In this document: positions 25,122-33,427 of the stretch, one piece after another
Layout of the letters: each line of letters starts with the position of its first letter
Position numbering within the stretch: position 1 is the first letter of the stretch
NCBI GenBank assembly: GCA_030262715.1
Contig: JAJSZR010000002.1
Span: 1-51,955 of the forward strand
Source: Deltaproteobacteria bacterium
GTDB taxonomy: Bacteria > Desulfobacterota > Dissulfuribacteria > Dissulfuribacterales > UBA3076
Direction of reading: 5' to 3'
Length of the DNA: 51,955 nucleotides
Position numbers and translations under genes: made by a program
The notes under the pieces: model-generated
Told to the model about the DNA's origin: nothing
Database searches by the model: none
The model's input: only the letters and a program-made list of their open reading frames with translations

Positions 25122-25256
25122 TTACACTGCAAAAACGGATTTACTCAAAATGCCCCGGACACAGGGCACGAAACTCTTAAGGAATATGGAGGCCGTTGCT
25201 ATGACCTGTCTATATACAACGCATAGGCAGGCAAGGATGATTAAGTTACACTGCAT
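25122..25256 (-). CDS. Small hydrophobic ORF coupled on both sides in the polysaccharide operon
   Basis: A 44-residue frame begins at an ATG overlapping the stop of the chain-length gene (TGATG) and ends two bases before the ATPase start. It begins MQCNLIILACLCVVYRQVIA and continues TASIFLKSFVPCVRG, so the N-terminal half could span a membrane. No family is recognised and no separate ribosome binding site is visible; translation would depend on coupling. It fills the only sizeable gap between these two genes exactly, which favours a real small protein, but a chance frame cannot be excluded. Confidence 0.4.
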   Translation of the reverse strand: MQCNLIILACLCVVYRQVIATASIFLKSFVPCVRGILSKSVFAV

Positions 25257-26869
25257 CATAAAAGGCCTGAAAAAGCACCGCCGCCCTTGCACCACAGAAT
25301 AAGAAAGAGGATTATTACTGCTGCATAACCCGCCATTGCGAATGAACTTAAAAACAAGGCATTGAGCCTCCTTTTCCGCTTCTCCGCATCAGTCAAAAGA
25401 AGGGGCACACAGGCCAACACAGAGATGTTTAACGCCTTTTTCACGTCTTCGGGATCATAAAATACATTACTGAGATACTCCCGGCCCAAAGCCAATCCCA
25501 GCCCTGCACCCGCAGCCAAAAGAAGGGTCATAGCCAGAATCTTTTTCACATCGGGCTTGAAAGAGGTTTCTGGTATTCTGGCTGGATCGATCACCCTGAA
25601 CTGCTCACCTTTTTGTCTCCTTTCCAGGGCTGCTGCCTGCTCAGCCTCTATCTTGCGAGTCATTAAGCTTTCATAGGACAGCCTCAAGTTGTCATAGTCG
25701 CGTGTGAGGTCAACCAGTTCCTGCTCCCTCTTGGGTGTGTTCTCAATACGCTTCTGATACACGACTATCTGTTTCCGGACCTTATTACTTGATTCCCTTA
25801 TAGCCTTGATGTCAAATTCCAGGCCCTTTAGCTGGTACTTGAGCCCTACGATGATGGCATTCTCCGGGCCTCCCATATCAACTGGAGCCCCACTTTCCAT
25901 ACTTACTCCTGCCCCCTCATTATCCGAGGCCAAGCCCTGGATACCCTGCTCTTTCTCAAGTCTGGCAATAAGTCTCTTGACAGTCACAACGTCCGGATGA
26001 GTATCAGTGTATCGCACTCTAAGGGACTTAAGCCTTTCCCTTAGACCTTCCATGGTAGTTGGGGTCTGGGAGACTGTCCCCCCCTGTGAACCGGCAGAAT
26101 CAGCGGCCATACTCAAGTTGCTCCTCTCTTCTGCAATTTGGCGCTGTAATAACAACTTCCTGTCTTCAGCACTCCTGATATTTTCTTGCAGGGTCTCAAT
26201 CTCCTCCTGGAGACGCTGGAGCATGGCCAGATTGCTCTCCCTTTGCTCGGGAAGCTCGCCTATATGCTTCATCTTATACTGTTTCAGGGCCTCTTCCCGG
26301 TGTTTCAGCTCAAGATAGACCTTTTCAAGCTCTTCGGACAGGAACTCTGCAGTACCCTTGGCCTGAACCTCTCTTAACTTGAGATTTTCCTCAATAAACA
26401 TGTTAGCCAGGGCATTGACGACCTTGGTAATGAGAATGGGGTCCGTACCCTCATAGGACAAAATAAATGTGTTTCCGCGGGCTTCCCTGGGACTGTCTAT
26501 TTGAATCTTCTCTTTCATTGCCTCTACAACTGTCTCCATTGGCAGACGCTCACTGGCCCCAGGGTAAAGGTTGAACTGTTCTATGACCCGCTCTAGACTT
26601 GTCCGGCTGGTGACCTCTTGCCATATGCCCCGAATACGTTCATCAATATCTCCTGTAACTGTGGACCGTATATATGCCTCAGGGACCCGCTGCGGCACGA
26701 CCACTATGGTAGTGCTCGTACTGTAAATCTTTGCAGAAAAAAGGCAGTACAGCAAACCTGCCAACAGAAACGGGATCATACCGAAGATGATCTCCCCCCT
26801 TCTGCGCAAAAGCAGGGAAAGATATAGATAAATGTCTAATGGCTTTTGTCCACCCGGTCTAATTGCCAT
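25256..26869 (-). CDS. Polysaccharide chain-length determinant (Wzz/GNVR type, XrtA system)
   Basis: This 537-residue inner-membrane protein has an N-terminal helix (IIFGMIPFLLAGLLYCLF), a large periplasmic coiled-coil region (about 150-400, with LKHREEALKQYKMKHIGEL and GLRERLKSLRVRYTDTHPDV), the GNVR-like conserved segment DYDNLRLSYESLMTRKIEAE, RVIDPARIPETSFKPDV, and two further hydrophobic stretches near the C-terminus. It lacks a kinase domain; that is supplied by the separate tyrosine kinase. Such proteins set polymer length and couple synthesis to export. Confidence 0.9.
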   Translation of the reverse strand: MAIRPGGQKPLDIYLYLSLLLRRRGEIIFGMIPFLLAGLLYCLFSAKIYSTSTTIVVVPQRVPEAYIRSTVTGDIDERIRGIWQEVTSRTSLERVIEQFNLYPGASERLPMETVVEAMKEKIQIDSPREARGNTFILSYEGTDPILITKVVNALANMFIEENLKLREVQAKGTAEFLSEELEKVYLELKHREEALKQYKMKHIGELPEQRESNLAMLQRLQEEIETLQENIRSAEDRKLLLQRQIAEERSNLSMAADSAGSQGGTVSQTPTTMEGLRERLKSLRVRYTDTHPDVVTVKRLIARLEKEQGIQGLASDNEGAGVSMESGAPVDMGGPENAIIVGLKYQLKGLEFDIKAIRESSNKVRKQIVVYQKRIENTPKREQELVDLTRDYDNLRLSYESLMTRKIEAEQAAALERRQKGEQFRVIDPARIPETSFKPDVKKILAMTLLLAAGAGLGLALGREYLSNVFYDPEDVKKALNISVLACVPLLLTDAEKRKRRLNALFLSSFAMAGYAAVIILFLILWCKGGGAFSGLL

Positions 26870-26935
26870 AGATCTTCACTCTAGAACAAAATTCGAGTTT
26901 TTTGGCATCTTTTCTGTCTGTGCTCTTACCAGGAC

Positions 26936-28228
26936 CTATCTCCATTCATAGGTACCTCTCAGCCTAAAGAATATCAGGCTGTCCCGGAATTCATCCTCCT
27001 CATCAGAAGAGTTTCTCTCCAACTGGGTCAATTCAAGGGCACCTGAAAGCCAGGACAATATCTCATAGGACGTGCCTACCGAGATATCCCAGGTTTCATC
27101 TCTCGTGCGCTCTTCCTCCTCGGCCTTTTCATGCATGTACGAAGTTGATGCATATAGCTCGGTCCTTGGAGACATGCTGTAAGTGGTCGAAAGGGAAACA
27201 CCCTTGTATTCTGTAAAACCCTCGGTCTCTGCACCGGAATAATCTAACCTGTAGCCCCCTTCACCACTGAGAGTTACGGAGCCCCTGGAAAAACTGCGGA
27301 CCAGGTCAAGGCCATATAAAGGTCCCTTGTCTGACCCGGATTCCTTGGGATTATAAAAAAAGCACCCTAAAAAGCAGCTTAGAGAATACGATGGCCCAAA
27401 ATCATGATCAAAACCCGCGGCTATGCTTTGCACATTATAGTCATCATAGCGATCTCCTTCTTCCGCCGGGGCCTTAGACGAAAAAAGCACAAGCCCATAG
27501 TCCAAATGCAGCATAGTATGCGGAGACTGACGCCACTGATAGCCAAGGTCAATCTCATCGAATTGGTTAGATGGCTCTTCGTCTTCATAATCTATTCGGC
27601 TCCAGGAATAGCCCAAAATGAGACCGTGGCGACGGGTGAGCCAGTATTCAAGCTCCAAGCTGGGGCCATATTCAACATCATCTTCAATATCCGGATCAGT
27701 GTTTTTGAGACGGCTGTCAAGATACGATACGGTCACCCTGTCCTCTTGGCCAAATTGATAAGTAAACCCGGTATCCACCATGTTCCTGGAATACTCGTTC
27801 CTGGTCTCTCTTCGCCCGGTATATGCCGGATCCTCTTCCAGTGGTTCCTCAGACCTGTAGTAAGTATTCATTATATGCCAGGACAGGTTTCGGCTGAGCC
27901 GTTGATCCCAACTTAAGTCGGCCCCGTGCCCGATATAGTTATTCTCATCATGACTATTAAATCTATAGAGATTCATGATATAGCTGGCTGCAAAGGTCCT
28001 GTTTGCGCTGACCTCTTCCAACCTTAATTCAGGACTGAGCCTGGTTATAAAATCAGAGGTCTCATTATCAGAACTCAAGTATATGTTGCTGTCATAGCTT
28101 TCCTCAAGCTCAAGCGCTGGTAAAAAGCGCCACTCTGCCCATGAAGTCGCAGCAAATAAGACAGCAACCATAACCAGGATAAAGGCCCATCCTAAAAACC
28201 GCAAAGAACAAAAACCGAACGGCTTCAT
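26936..28228 (-). CDS. Outer-membrane beta-barrel protein of the polysaccharide locus
   Basis: This 430-residue protein has a signal peptide (FLGWAFILVMVAVLFAATSWA) and many alternating amphipathic strands rich in aromatic and acidic residues, such as SLELEYWLTRRHGLILGYSW and TELYASTSYMHEKAEE, ending in RLRGTYEWR. The terminal aromatic-x pattern is typical for outer-membrane insertion. Similar barrels (TIGR03016-like) accompany XrtA-type loci, and the expected role is polymer secretion through the outer membrane. GAGG precedes the start. A nested palindrome separates it from the upstream export gene. Confidence 0.85.
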   Translation of the reverse strand: MKPFGFCSLRFLGWAFILVMVAVLFAATSWAEWRFLPALELEESYDSNIYLSSDNETSDFITRLSPELRLEEVSANRTFAASYIMNLYRFNSHDENNYIGHGADLSWDQRLSRNLSWHIMNTYYRSEEPLEEDPAYTGRRETRNEYSRNMVDTGFTYQFGQEDRVTVSYLDSRLKNTDPDIEDDVEYGPSLELEYWLTRRHGLILGYSWSRIDYEDEEPSNQFDEIDLGYQWRQSPHTMLHLDYGLVLFSSKAPAEEGDRYDDYNVQSIAAGFDHDFGPSYSLSCFLGCFFYNPKESGSDKGPLYGLDLVRSFSRGSVTLSGEGGYRLDYSGAETEGFTEYKGVSLSTTYSMSPRTELYASTSYMHEKAEEEERTRDETWDISVGTSYEILSWLSGALELTQLERNSSDEEDEFRDSLIFFRLRGTYEWR

Positions 28229-28248
28229 GTCGATTTACCTCATAATAT

Positions 28249-28398
28249 TGTAACTTCTCAACAAGTTAGGGTGGATTACATTTTGCGACTATTCACTGGA
28301 TTCCGGCTTTCGCCGGAATAACGTTTGGATGTAAATACCCGTCATTCCTGCGAAAGCAGAAATCCAGACATCTTAACCTGAGTTATTGAGAAGTTACA
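28249..28398. repeat. 150-bp palindromic element with inner REP-like pair
   Basis: The outer arms share TGTAACTTCTCAA at the left and its inverse TTGAGAAGTTACA at the right; over 22 bases 19 match. Inside, CTGGATTCCGGCTTTCGCCG and, inverted, a GCGAAAGCAGAAATCCAG stretch form REP-like hairpins; the first has the perfect stem TTCCGGC/GCCGGAA. The TA next to each end could be a two-base target duplication. It lies between two genes of the same operon and may attenuate transcription or stabilise the upstream mRNA. Confidence 0.75.
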
Positions 28399-28408
28399 TA
28401 AAATCGAA

Positions 28409-29056
28409 CTAAGGAACTATTATAGTATCACCTGGTTTTAAGACTATGTTTCTCTCCAGGTGCTTACCCTTTGAAACATTCTTGTAATCAAACTTTATGC
28501 GCGTTTGCTTGCCATTTTCCTTGCGCAGAATAACAACATCCCTTTTGTCTGCCCACTCTGCAAACCCTCCTGCCAGGGACAGTGCCTGAGGGACTGTCAG
28601 ATCCTGTTGAAGTGGATACTGGCCGGGAGATTCGACCTGTCCCAATACAAATATATTCTTGCTGTGTATTTCCTGGACAGCCACTGACACTGTAGGGGAT
28701 TCCACAAACTTAACCAACCCTTTCTCAATTCCGGCCTTTAGCTCCAGAGGAGTGAGTCCGGAGGCCTGCACATCATTCAATAAGGGCAAGGTTATTTTGC
28801 CATCAGGTCGTACAGGTATTGTGCGGGACAGGTCGGGTTCTCTCCAAACATGTATCTCAAGTATGTCTGCGGGACCAATGATGTACTCATCCTCCATAGA
28901 GGTTTTATCCTCTTTAGTATCATTTTTAGTATCATCAGTTGCTGCTATAGCTTGCCACATGGGACAAAAGAAGACGCTGACAACCAACAGAATTAGAATC
29001 GTCTCGCTTCTGAACCTAACCAAAGCCCACTGAAAAAATGAGCCTGTTTTCGCCAT
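28409..29056 (-). CDS. Polysaccharide export protein (Wza-like, SLBB domain)
   Basis: This 215-residue protein has an N-terminal hydrophobic signal (TILILLVVSVFFCPMWQAIA), the poly-export domain YIIGPADILEIHVWREPDLS with RTIPVRPDGKITLPLLNDV, and an SLBB domain (IFVLGQVESPGQYPL, LTVPQALSLAGGF), ending KPGDTIIVP. Wza-type proteins form the periplasmic and outer-membrane export channel. No lipobox Cys is clear at the signal cleavage site. The ribosome binding site GGAG lies within the end of the preceding HNH gene, so translation is coupled. Confidence 0.92.
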   Translation of the reverse strand: MAKTGSFFQWALVRFRSETILILLVVSVFFCPMWQAIAATDDTKNDTKEDKTSMEDEYIIGPADILEIHVWREPDLSRTIPVRPDGKITLPLLNDVQASGLTPLELKAGIEKGLVKFVESPTVSVAVQEIHSKNIFVLGQVESPGQYPLQQDLTVPQALSLAGGFAEWADKRDVVILRKENGKQTRIKFDYKNVSKGKHLERNIVLKPGDTIIVP

Positions 29057-29059
29057 CCT

Positions 29060-29371
29060 TTACTCCTTTCGCCCCTTAAGATATTCTTCCCACTCCATGG
29101 GCAACAGATATTTCTTGTTGTTATTGCATTCCTTACAGGCAGGCACCAGGTTGTTCTTAATGCTTCGACCCCCGCGAATCAGGGGAACCACATGATCCAT
29201 TGTAAGATTAGAGGGCCCTACGCGGCTTCCACAGTAAAAACAAACACCTTGAGCACACTTCTGGTGCCACCATCTGCTGCGCCTGATTTCTCTGGCCTTG
29301 GATTTTTCCCTCTCTATTGTCTCTTCGGCAATAAATACCGAAAAAAGAACTGTTTCTTTAACCTTCTTCAT
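29060..29371 (-). CDS. HNH endonuclease-like protein
   Basis: The 103-residue protein carries a zinc-ribbon HNH fold: C44-x2-C47 (GVCFYCGSR), D59-H60 (TMDHVVPL), N73/N74 (IKNNLVPACK) and C79-x2-C82 (ACKECNNNKK). These are the metal and catalytic positions of HNH nucleases related to the restriction endonuclease McrA group. The N-terminal third is basic and helical (EREKSKAREIRRSRWW). It is the first gene of the polysaccharide operon, three bases before the export gene. Its task there is unknown; regulation or plain hitchhiking are both possible. Confidence 0.85.
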   Translation of the reverse strand: MKKVKETVLFSVFIAEETIEREKSKAREIRRSRWWHQKCAQGVCFYCGSRVGPSNLTMDHVVPLIRGGRSIKNNLVPACKECNNNKKYLLPMEWEEYLKGRKE

Positions 29372-29525
29372 ACTATCTTACATATAGAACAGATGACAAA
29401 GTTTCGTTATTTTTATTTTATAACACAATCTACAATAAAAATACCCGCTTTCTTCAAAATGGGAAAGTATTCGATGTTGCATTAATTTAATTATTACAAA
29501 CGAAAAGGCACTATAAAAAAATATC

Positions 29526-30329
29526 ATGGATAAACGAGAATTAAGACGGCTGGAGAAGATACTTTTTGCAATGCTGGGACGGCGGCCGGATGCCTTTGGC
29601 ATGGTACTGGATGAAGGCGGATGGTTTTCCATCAAAGAGCTTCATCAGGCAGTTATGAAAGAAACGGGTTTCCCCCATATTACGCCAAGGGGCCTCACAC
29701 AATTCTTCTCCCTCTACAGACCAGAAAAATTCGAATGGCAGGAAAATCATGTCAGGGTGAGACCGGAATTGCAGGGCCCTGATCTTACCATATACAAAGA
29801 AGCTACACCCCCGGAATTACTTTACGTCACCATAAGACCAAAGGCTCACGCACACGTGATTGCTCGTGGACTACAATCAATCAATAACAAAAAGTGGATT
29901 GTATTATTTACAGAAAAGGAGATGGCTTTAAAAATCGGAATACGCAGAGACAGGGACCCAATTATAGCAGAGGTAATAGCACTCAAGAGTAATAAGGTAG
30001 GTGTAGTATACAGGAGAGCCGGCAAGCTTCTGTACCTTGTTGAAAGCCTGGATCCTCAGTGGATGAATATCCCGCCGCTTCCCCCTGTTCGAGAGAAGGA
30101 CAGATACAAAGAATCTAAATCCAGCGATTCCAAACCTGGCGGCAAAAAAATCCCAAAAGGCAGTGCCCCACCACTTGAGCAGATAGGGGCCTTTGTGCTC
30201 CGCAACATGCCTTCATACCATACGGTGTCATCTGAGCCTGGCAAAAGAAACAGGAATAACAAAAAATCCCGCAACCGTGACCCTGAATGGAAAAGGACCA
30301 GACACAGGAGAAAGAAGGGTGCAATTTAG
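29526..30329 (+). CDS. KptA/Tpt1-like RNA 2'-phosphotransferase homologue with altered active site
   Basis: The 267-residue protein has an N-terminal winged helix similar to KptA: LEKILFAMLGRRPDAFGMVL, DEGGWFSIKELHQAV, and FEWQENHVRVRPELQG. TPPELLYVT then corresponds to the PPxxLYHGT motif of the NAD-binding domain, with FTEKEMALKIGIRRDRDPII following. The catalytic Arg-His of the RHxP motif is here Gly-Arg (GRRP), and HGT is VTI, so the usual transferase chemistry is doubtful. A Lys/Arg-rich tail of about 70 residues (KRNRNNKKSRNRDPEWKRTR) is added and probably binds nucleic acid. The gene is divergent from the polysaccharide operon. Confidence 0.7.
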   Translation: MDKRELRRLEKILFAMLGRRPDAFGMVLDEGGWFSIKELHQAVMKETGFPHITPRGLTQFFSLYRPEKFEWQENHVRVRPELQGPDLTIYKEATPPELLYVTIRPKAHAHVIARGLQSINNKKWIVLFTEKEMALKIGIRRDRDPIIAEVIALKSNKVGVVYRRAGKLLYLVESLDPQWMNIPPLPPVREKDRYKESKSSDSKPGGKKIPKGSAPPLEQIGAFVLRNMPSYHTVSSEPGKRNRNNKKSRNRDPEWKRTRHRRKKGAI

Positions 30330-30330
30330 C

Positions 30331-30551
30331 GGCATCCTTCACGACAAGTCAAAAGTAGTTTGCACTTTGTTGATCTTGTATTTTGGTAGTGAAATTTGAA
30401 ACTCGAAATTTGAAATTGGGAAAAACACAAAGATAAAGATATAGATGCGTTACCTAATTTCTAATTTCTAATTTCCAGTTTCGACATCGACATTCAATTC
30501 AATAATATACGCTTTTTCGAAAAAAGTGTAAACTGGTGAATGAAGGATGCC
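30331..30551. repeat. MITE family 1, copy C, between the KptA-like gene and the M48 protease
   Basis: This copy is 221 bp long with exact GGCATCCTTC/GAAGGATGCC ends and subterminal AGTTTGCACTTT/AAAGTGTAAACT. It is flanked by AATTTAGC and AATATAGC (7 of 8 equal). The left flank contains the TAG stop of the upstream gene and the right flank ends two bases before the start of the next, so it landed in the minimal gap of a gene pair. The end of the element supplies the GAAGGA that precedes the protease start. Confidence 0.82.
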
Positions 30552-30561
30552 AATATAGCTT

Positions 30562-31986
30562 ATGTGTAATCGTTTCTTTTATCTTTGCATTTTGATTTTT
30601 ACCTCTATCTTTTTGGCCTCTCCTGTCTCCGCAATGATGTCTGTTGAGGAAGAACGGGAAATGAGAGATAAATTGCTGCACATGGTTGAGTCCCAGGTCC
30701 CGCTGATAAAAGATCCGGAAATTGTCGGATATGTATCCGGTATAGGCCAAAAGGTGCTTGACCAGGTTGATGGTAAATTTTTTGACTATGAGTTTTTCGT
30801 CATACAAGACGATGGTCTGAACGCCTTTGCCATGCCTGGAGGTCTTGTGTTCGTACACACGGGCCTGCTCGAAGTCATAGATACTGAAAATGAGCTGTTG
30901 TGCGTTCTTGCCCATGAAACAGGTCACGTTCAGGGAAGACATATAGCCAGGCGCATGGAGCGAATGCAGCGGATAAACATAGCCACTGCCGCCATAGCCA
31001 TAGCCGGGCTCTTTTTGGGACAAGGACAGGTAGGTTCTGCTGTATTCGCAACTTCAGGCGCCCTAAATGCATCTATAGTCCTTAAATACAGTCGTGAAGA
31101 CGAAGAAGAGGCAGACCGGAGGGCGTGTCAGTGGGTATGCAAGGCTGGTTATGATCCCCGGGGGCTGGTTACGGTCTTAAAAAAAATGCAGAAATATCGC
31201 TGGCTCGGGACAAGCGCTATACCCAGTTACCTCTCCACCCACCCGGTAGACAGCGAGAGGATAACCTATCTGGAAGATCTCTGGGACAGGAAGCGATGCG
31301 TAGAAAAGTCCCCGGAAGATCAATTCAGGCTGAGAAAGATACAGGTCAAAACAAGGGTCTTAACCCATGATCCGATGGTCACGATAAAATACTACAAACA
31401 GGAACTCAGTGCCACTCCGGATGATATATTCCTCCTCTATGGTCTTGCCCAGTCGTTCCTTGCCGCCCGGGAATATGATGAGGCCCTGAAGACATTTGAC
31501 AATCTTGTGTCTTCAGCCCCGGAAAGGCCTGGGTTTAAGGTAGACCAAGGAAGGGCCTACTTTGCGGCGGGAAAATATCAAAAGGCCATCTCGATCATAG
31601 GTCCGTATAGCAAAAGACATCCCGGAGATTCAACTGCCAGGTTCTTTCTGGCCAGGTCGTATCTTGAGCAGGGAAAACCGGCTGAGGCCCTTCCCATACT
31701 CAAGACCCTGAAACAGTCCTGGCCTGATCCTGCAAGTATTTATTTGCAGTTGGGCAGGTGTTTCGCTGTCCTGGAAAAACAGGGTGAAGCCCACTACTAT
31801 TTCTACCTTCATTACAAGGCCATAGGAAATCAACGATCTGCCCAATATCACAAGAACAAGGCTATGGAGCTACTTCCGCCGGACAGCAAACTATATAATG
31901 ATATTAAATGCGATAAAAACCAGAAAAACCCGTATGAAAAAACGGGTGATAAAGAGGAAGTGCCTCAAAACAGTGAAGACCGATGA
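30562..31986 (+). CDS. Periplasmic M48 zinc metalloprotease with TPR domain (BepA-like)
   Basis: The 474-residue protein has a signal peptide (YLCILIFTSIFLASPVSA). The zinc motif HETGH is at residues 118-122 (LAHETGHVQGRH), with the third ligand Glu in SREDEEEADRRA. From about 270 on, TPR helices follow (ATPDDIFLLYGLAQSFLAAR, GRAYFAAGKYQKAI, ARSYLEQGKPAEALP). BepA/YfgC relatives process and quality-control outer-membrane proteins such as LptD. A lipopolysaccharide or export quality role fits the neighbouring polysaccharide locus. It overlaps lspA by four bases (ATGA). The upstream DNA is entirely MITE. Confidence 0.92.
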   Translation: MCNRFFYLCILIFTSIFLASPVSAMMSVEEEREMRDKLLHMVESQVPLIKDPEIVGYVSGIGQKVLDQVDGKFFDYEFFVIQDDGLNAFAMPGGLVFVHTGLLEVIDTENELLCVLAHETGHVQGRHIARRMERMQRINIATAAIAIAGLFLGQGQVGSAVFATSGALNASIVLKYSREDEEEADRRACQWVCKAGYDPRGLVTVLKKMQKYRWLGTSAIPSYLSTHPVDSERITYLEDLWDRKRCVEKSPEDQFRLRKIQVKTRVLTHDPMVTIKYYKQELSATPDDIFLLYGLAQSFLAAREYDEALKTFDNLVSSAPERPGFKVDQGRAYFAAGKYQKAISIIGPYSKRHPGDSTARFFLARSYLEQGKPAEALPILKTLKQSWPDPASIYLQLGRCFAVLEKQGEAHYYFYLHYKAIGNQRSAQYHKNKAMELLPPDSKLYNDIKCDKNQKNPYEKTGDKEEVPQNSEDR

Positions 31987-32477
31987 ATTTATCTATTTCT
32001 TTTTCCATAAAATCCTTTTTATTCGTGGTTTTCCTGGTTGTGCTCGCAGATCAGGTTACCAAAACATTGGTCGTCTCTAATCTCCGTCTTCATGAAGTGA
32101 GACCTGTTTTGCAAGGATTTTTTAACATCACTTACATAACCAACACAGGAGTTGCTTTTGGGTTTATGGCAGGATCCGGTAAATGGCGTCACATATTTCT
32201 CCAGATGGTAAGCGTAGTCGCCCTCGGTGGCTTATTTTACTTTTATTGCAACTCGCATTGTCGTAGCTATCCTCTTTTATGGGGAACCTCTCTGGTATTC
32301 GGCGGAGCGCTGGGAAACCTGATAGATAGAATCCGCTATAGATCTGTTATTGACTTTTTGGACTTCTATGCGGGTCCGTATCACTGGCCGGCCTTTAACA
32401 TCGCAGATTCTGCCATAACTATTGGCGGAGTTCTCCTGGCATGGCATTTCTTCCGCATTACCAACAAACAACCCTGA
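31983..32477 (+). CDS. lspA: Lipoprotein signal peptidase II
   Basis: This 164-residue inner-membrane aspartic protease has four hydrophobic segments. Conserved motifs are LADQVTK, ITNTGVAFGF, GGALGNLIDRI with D115, and PAFNIADSAI with D142, the catalytic pair. It removes signal peptides of prolipoproteins. Translation is coupled to the protease gene upstream. Confidence 0.95.
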   Translation: MNLSISFSIKSFLFVVFLVVLADQVTKTLVVSNLRLHEVRPVLQGFFNITYITNTGVAFGFMAGSGKWRHIFLQMVSVVALGGLFYFYCNSHCRSYPLLWGTSLVFGGALGNLIDRIRYRSVIDFLDFYAGPYHWPAFNIADSAITIGGVLLAWHFFRITNKQP

Positions 32478-32526
32478 GAACTTATGGGAAGACGCGCTTT
32501 GGGTTGAGATGTTTTGAAGAAGACAT

Positions 32527-33351
32527 ATGAAAAGAATAGAAAGCTGCATGACAGAGTGCGGCCCTGAATTGGCAAACATTTTGGAAATGGCGGGGAAAGC
32601 CGCTCTGAGGGCCGGAAAGATCCTGAGGGAATTATACGGCAAACCTCACCAGATAAGGTATAAGGGTGATATAGATCTGGTCACAGAAGCTGACATCTCC
32701 TCAGAGAGCGCTATAATTGCCATGCTGAACAAGGCCAGGCTCCACGCTGAAATCCTTGCTGAAGAATCAAGATCTACCTATAACGAAATGCCGACTGGTC
32801 CGGTCTGGATCATGGACCCTCTTGATGGCACAACTAATTTTGTCCATGGCTTTCCATGGTTTGCCGTATCCATTGCCTATGCTGAAAAGGGCAGAAGTCA
32901 TGTGGGGGTCATATATTGTCCTATGCAGGATGAACTTTTTTGCGGATGCCTCAACAACGGAGCCTGGCTCAATGGCAAACCAATAAAGGTATCAGGGATT
33001 CCGGTTTTAGATAAATCCCTTCTGGCAACAGGCTTTCCCTATGATGTCCGTCAAAAACCCGCGAAAGTTATGTCCGCACTTGAAGCGGTTTTGATTAGAT
33101 CCCAGGGAGTCCGCCGGGCAGGGGCAGCTGCTCTGGATCTGGCTTATGTGGCCTGCGGCCGGCTGGACGGCTTCTGGGAGATTAAGCTCAAACCCTGGGA
33201 TACAGCCGCAGGCCAACTCCTGTTGGAGGAAGCTGGAGGTAAAATATCAGACTTTCGGGGTGGCAGCTATTCTCCGTTTATTCCGGAAATATTGGCAATG
33301 AATAGCCTGATCCATGAAGAGTTACTATCTATAATTAAAAACGTATTATAA
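32527..33351 (+). CDS. suhB: Inositol monophosphatase family protein (SuhB-like)
   Basis: The 274-residue protein has the metal-binding signatures EILAEES, WIMDPLDGTTNFVHGFPWFA (D97, D100) and IKLKPWDTAAGQLLLEEAGG. It hydrolyses inositol-1-phosphate or related sugar phosphates; in proteobacteria SuhB also associates with transcription complexes. It is probably the last gene of the unit with the M48 protease and lspA. The length is normal. Confidence 0.93.
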   Translation: MKRIESCMTECGPELANILEMAGKAALRAGKILRELYGKPHQIRYKGDIDLVTEADISSESAIIAMLNKARLHAEILAEESRSTYNEMPTGPVWIMDPLDGTTNFVHGFPWFAVSIAYAEKGRSHVGVIYCPMQDELFCGCLNNGAWLNGKPIKVSGIPVLDKSLLATGFPYDVRQKPAKVMSALEAVLIRSQGVRRAGAAALDLAYVACGRLDGFWEIKLKPWDTAAGQLLLEEAGGKISDFRGGSYSPFIPEILAMNSLIHEELLSIIKNVL

Positions 33352-33374
33352 AAATATTTATTTTCAGAAAGGTA

Positions 33375-33402
33375 TTGCATTCCAAAAAAGCATAATTATA
33401 TT
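33375..33402 (+). promoter_or_regulatory. Candidate groESL promoter
   Basis: TTGCAT and TATATT are separated by 16 bases directly before and overlapping the CIRCE left arm, so a bound repressor would block the polymerase. The sequence is AT-rich, so the exact -10 is uncertain. Confidence 0.5.
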
Positions 33403-33427
33403 ACCACTCGTCGTTAGCGAGTGCTAA
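33401..33427 (+). promoter_or_regulatory. CIRCE operator (HrcA binding site)
   Basis: TTACCACTC, a nine-base spacer and GAGTGCTAA match the consensus TTAGCACTC-N9-GAGTGCTAA with one mismatch in the left arm. It lies in the leader of groES. HrcA repression of groESL, relieved at heat shock, is therefore expected. hrcA itself is not in this window. Confidence 0.92.

Noticed and set aside
27404..27916. A 170-codon plus-strand frame over the barrel gene.
   Set aside because: Shadow of the barrel gene, with no motif and no ribosome binding site.
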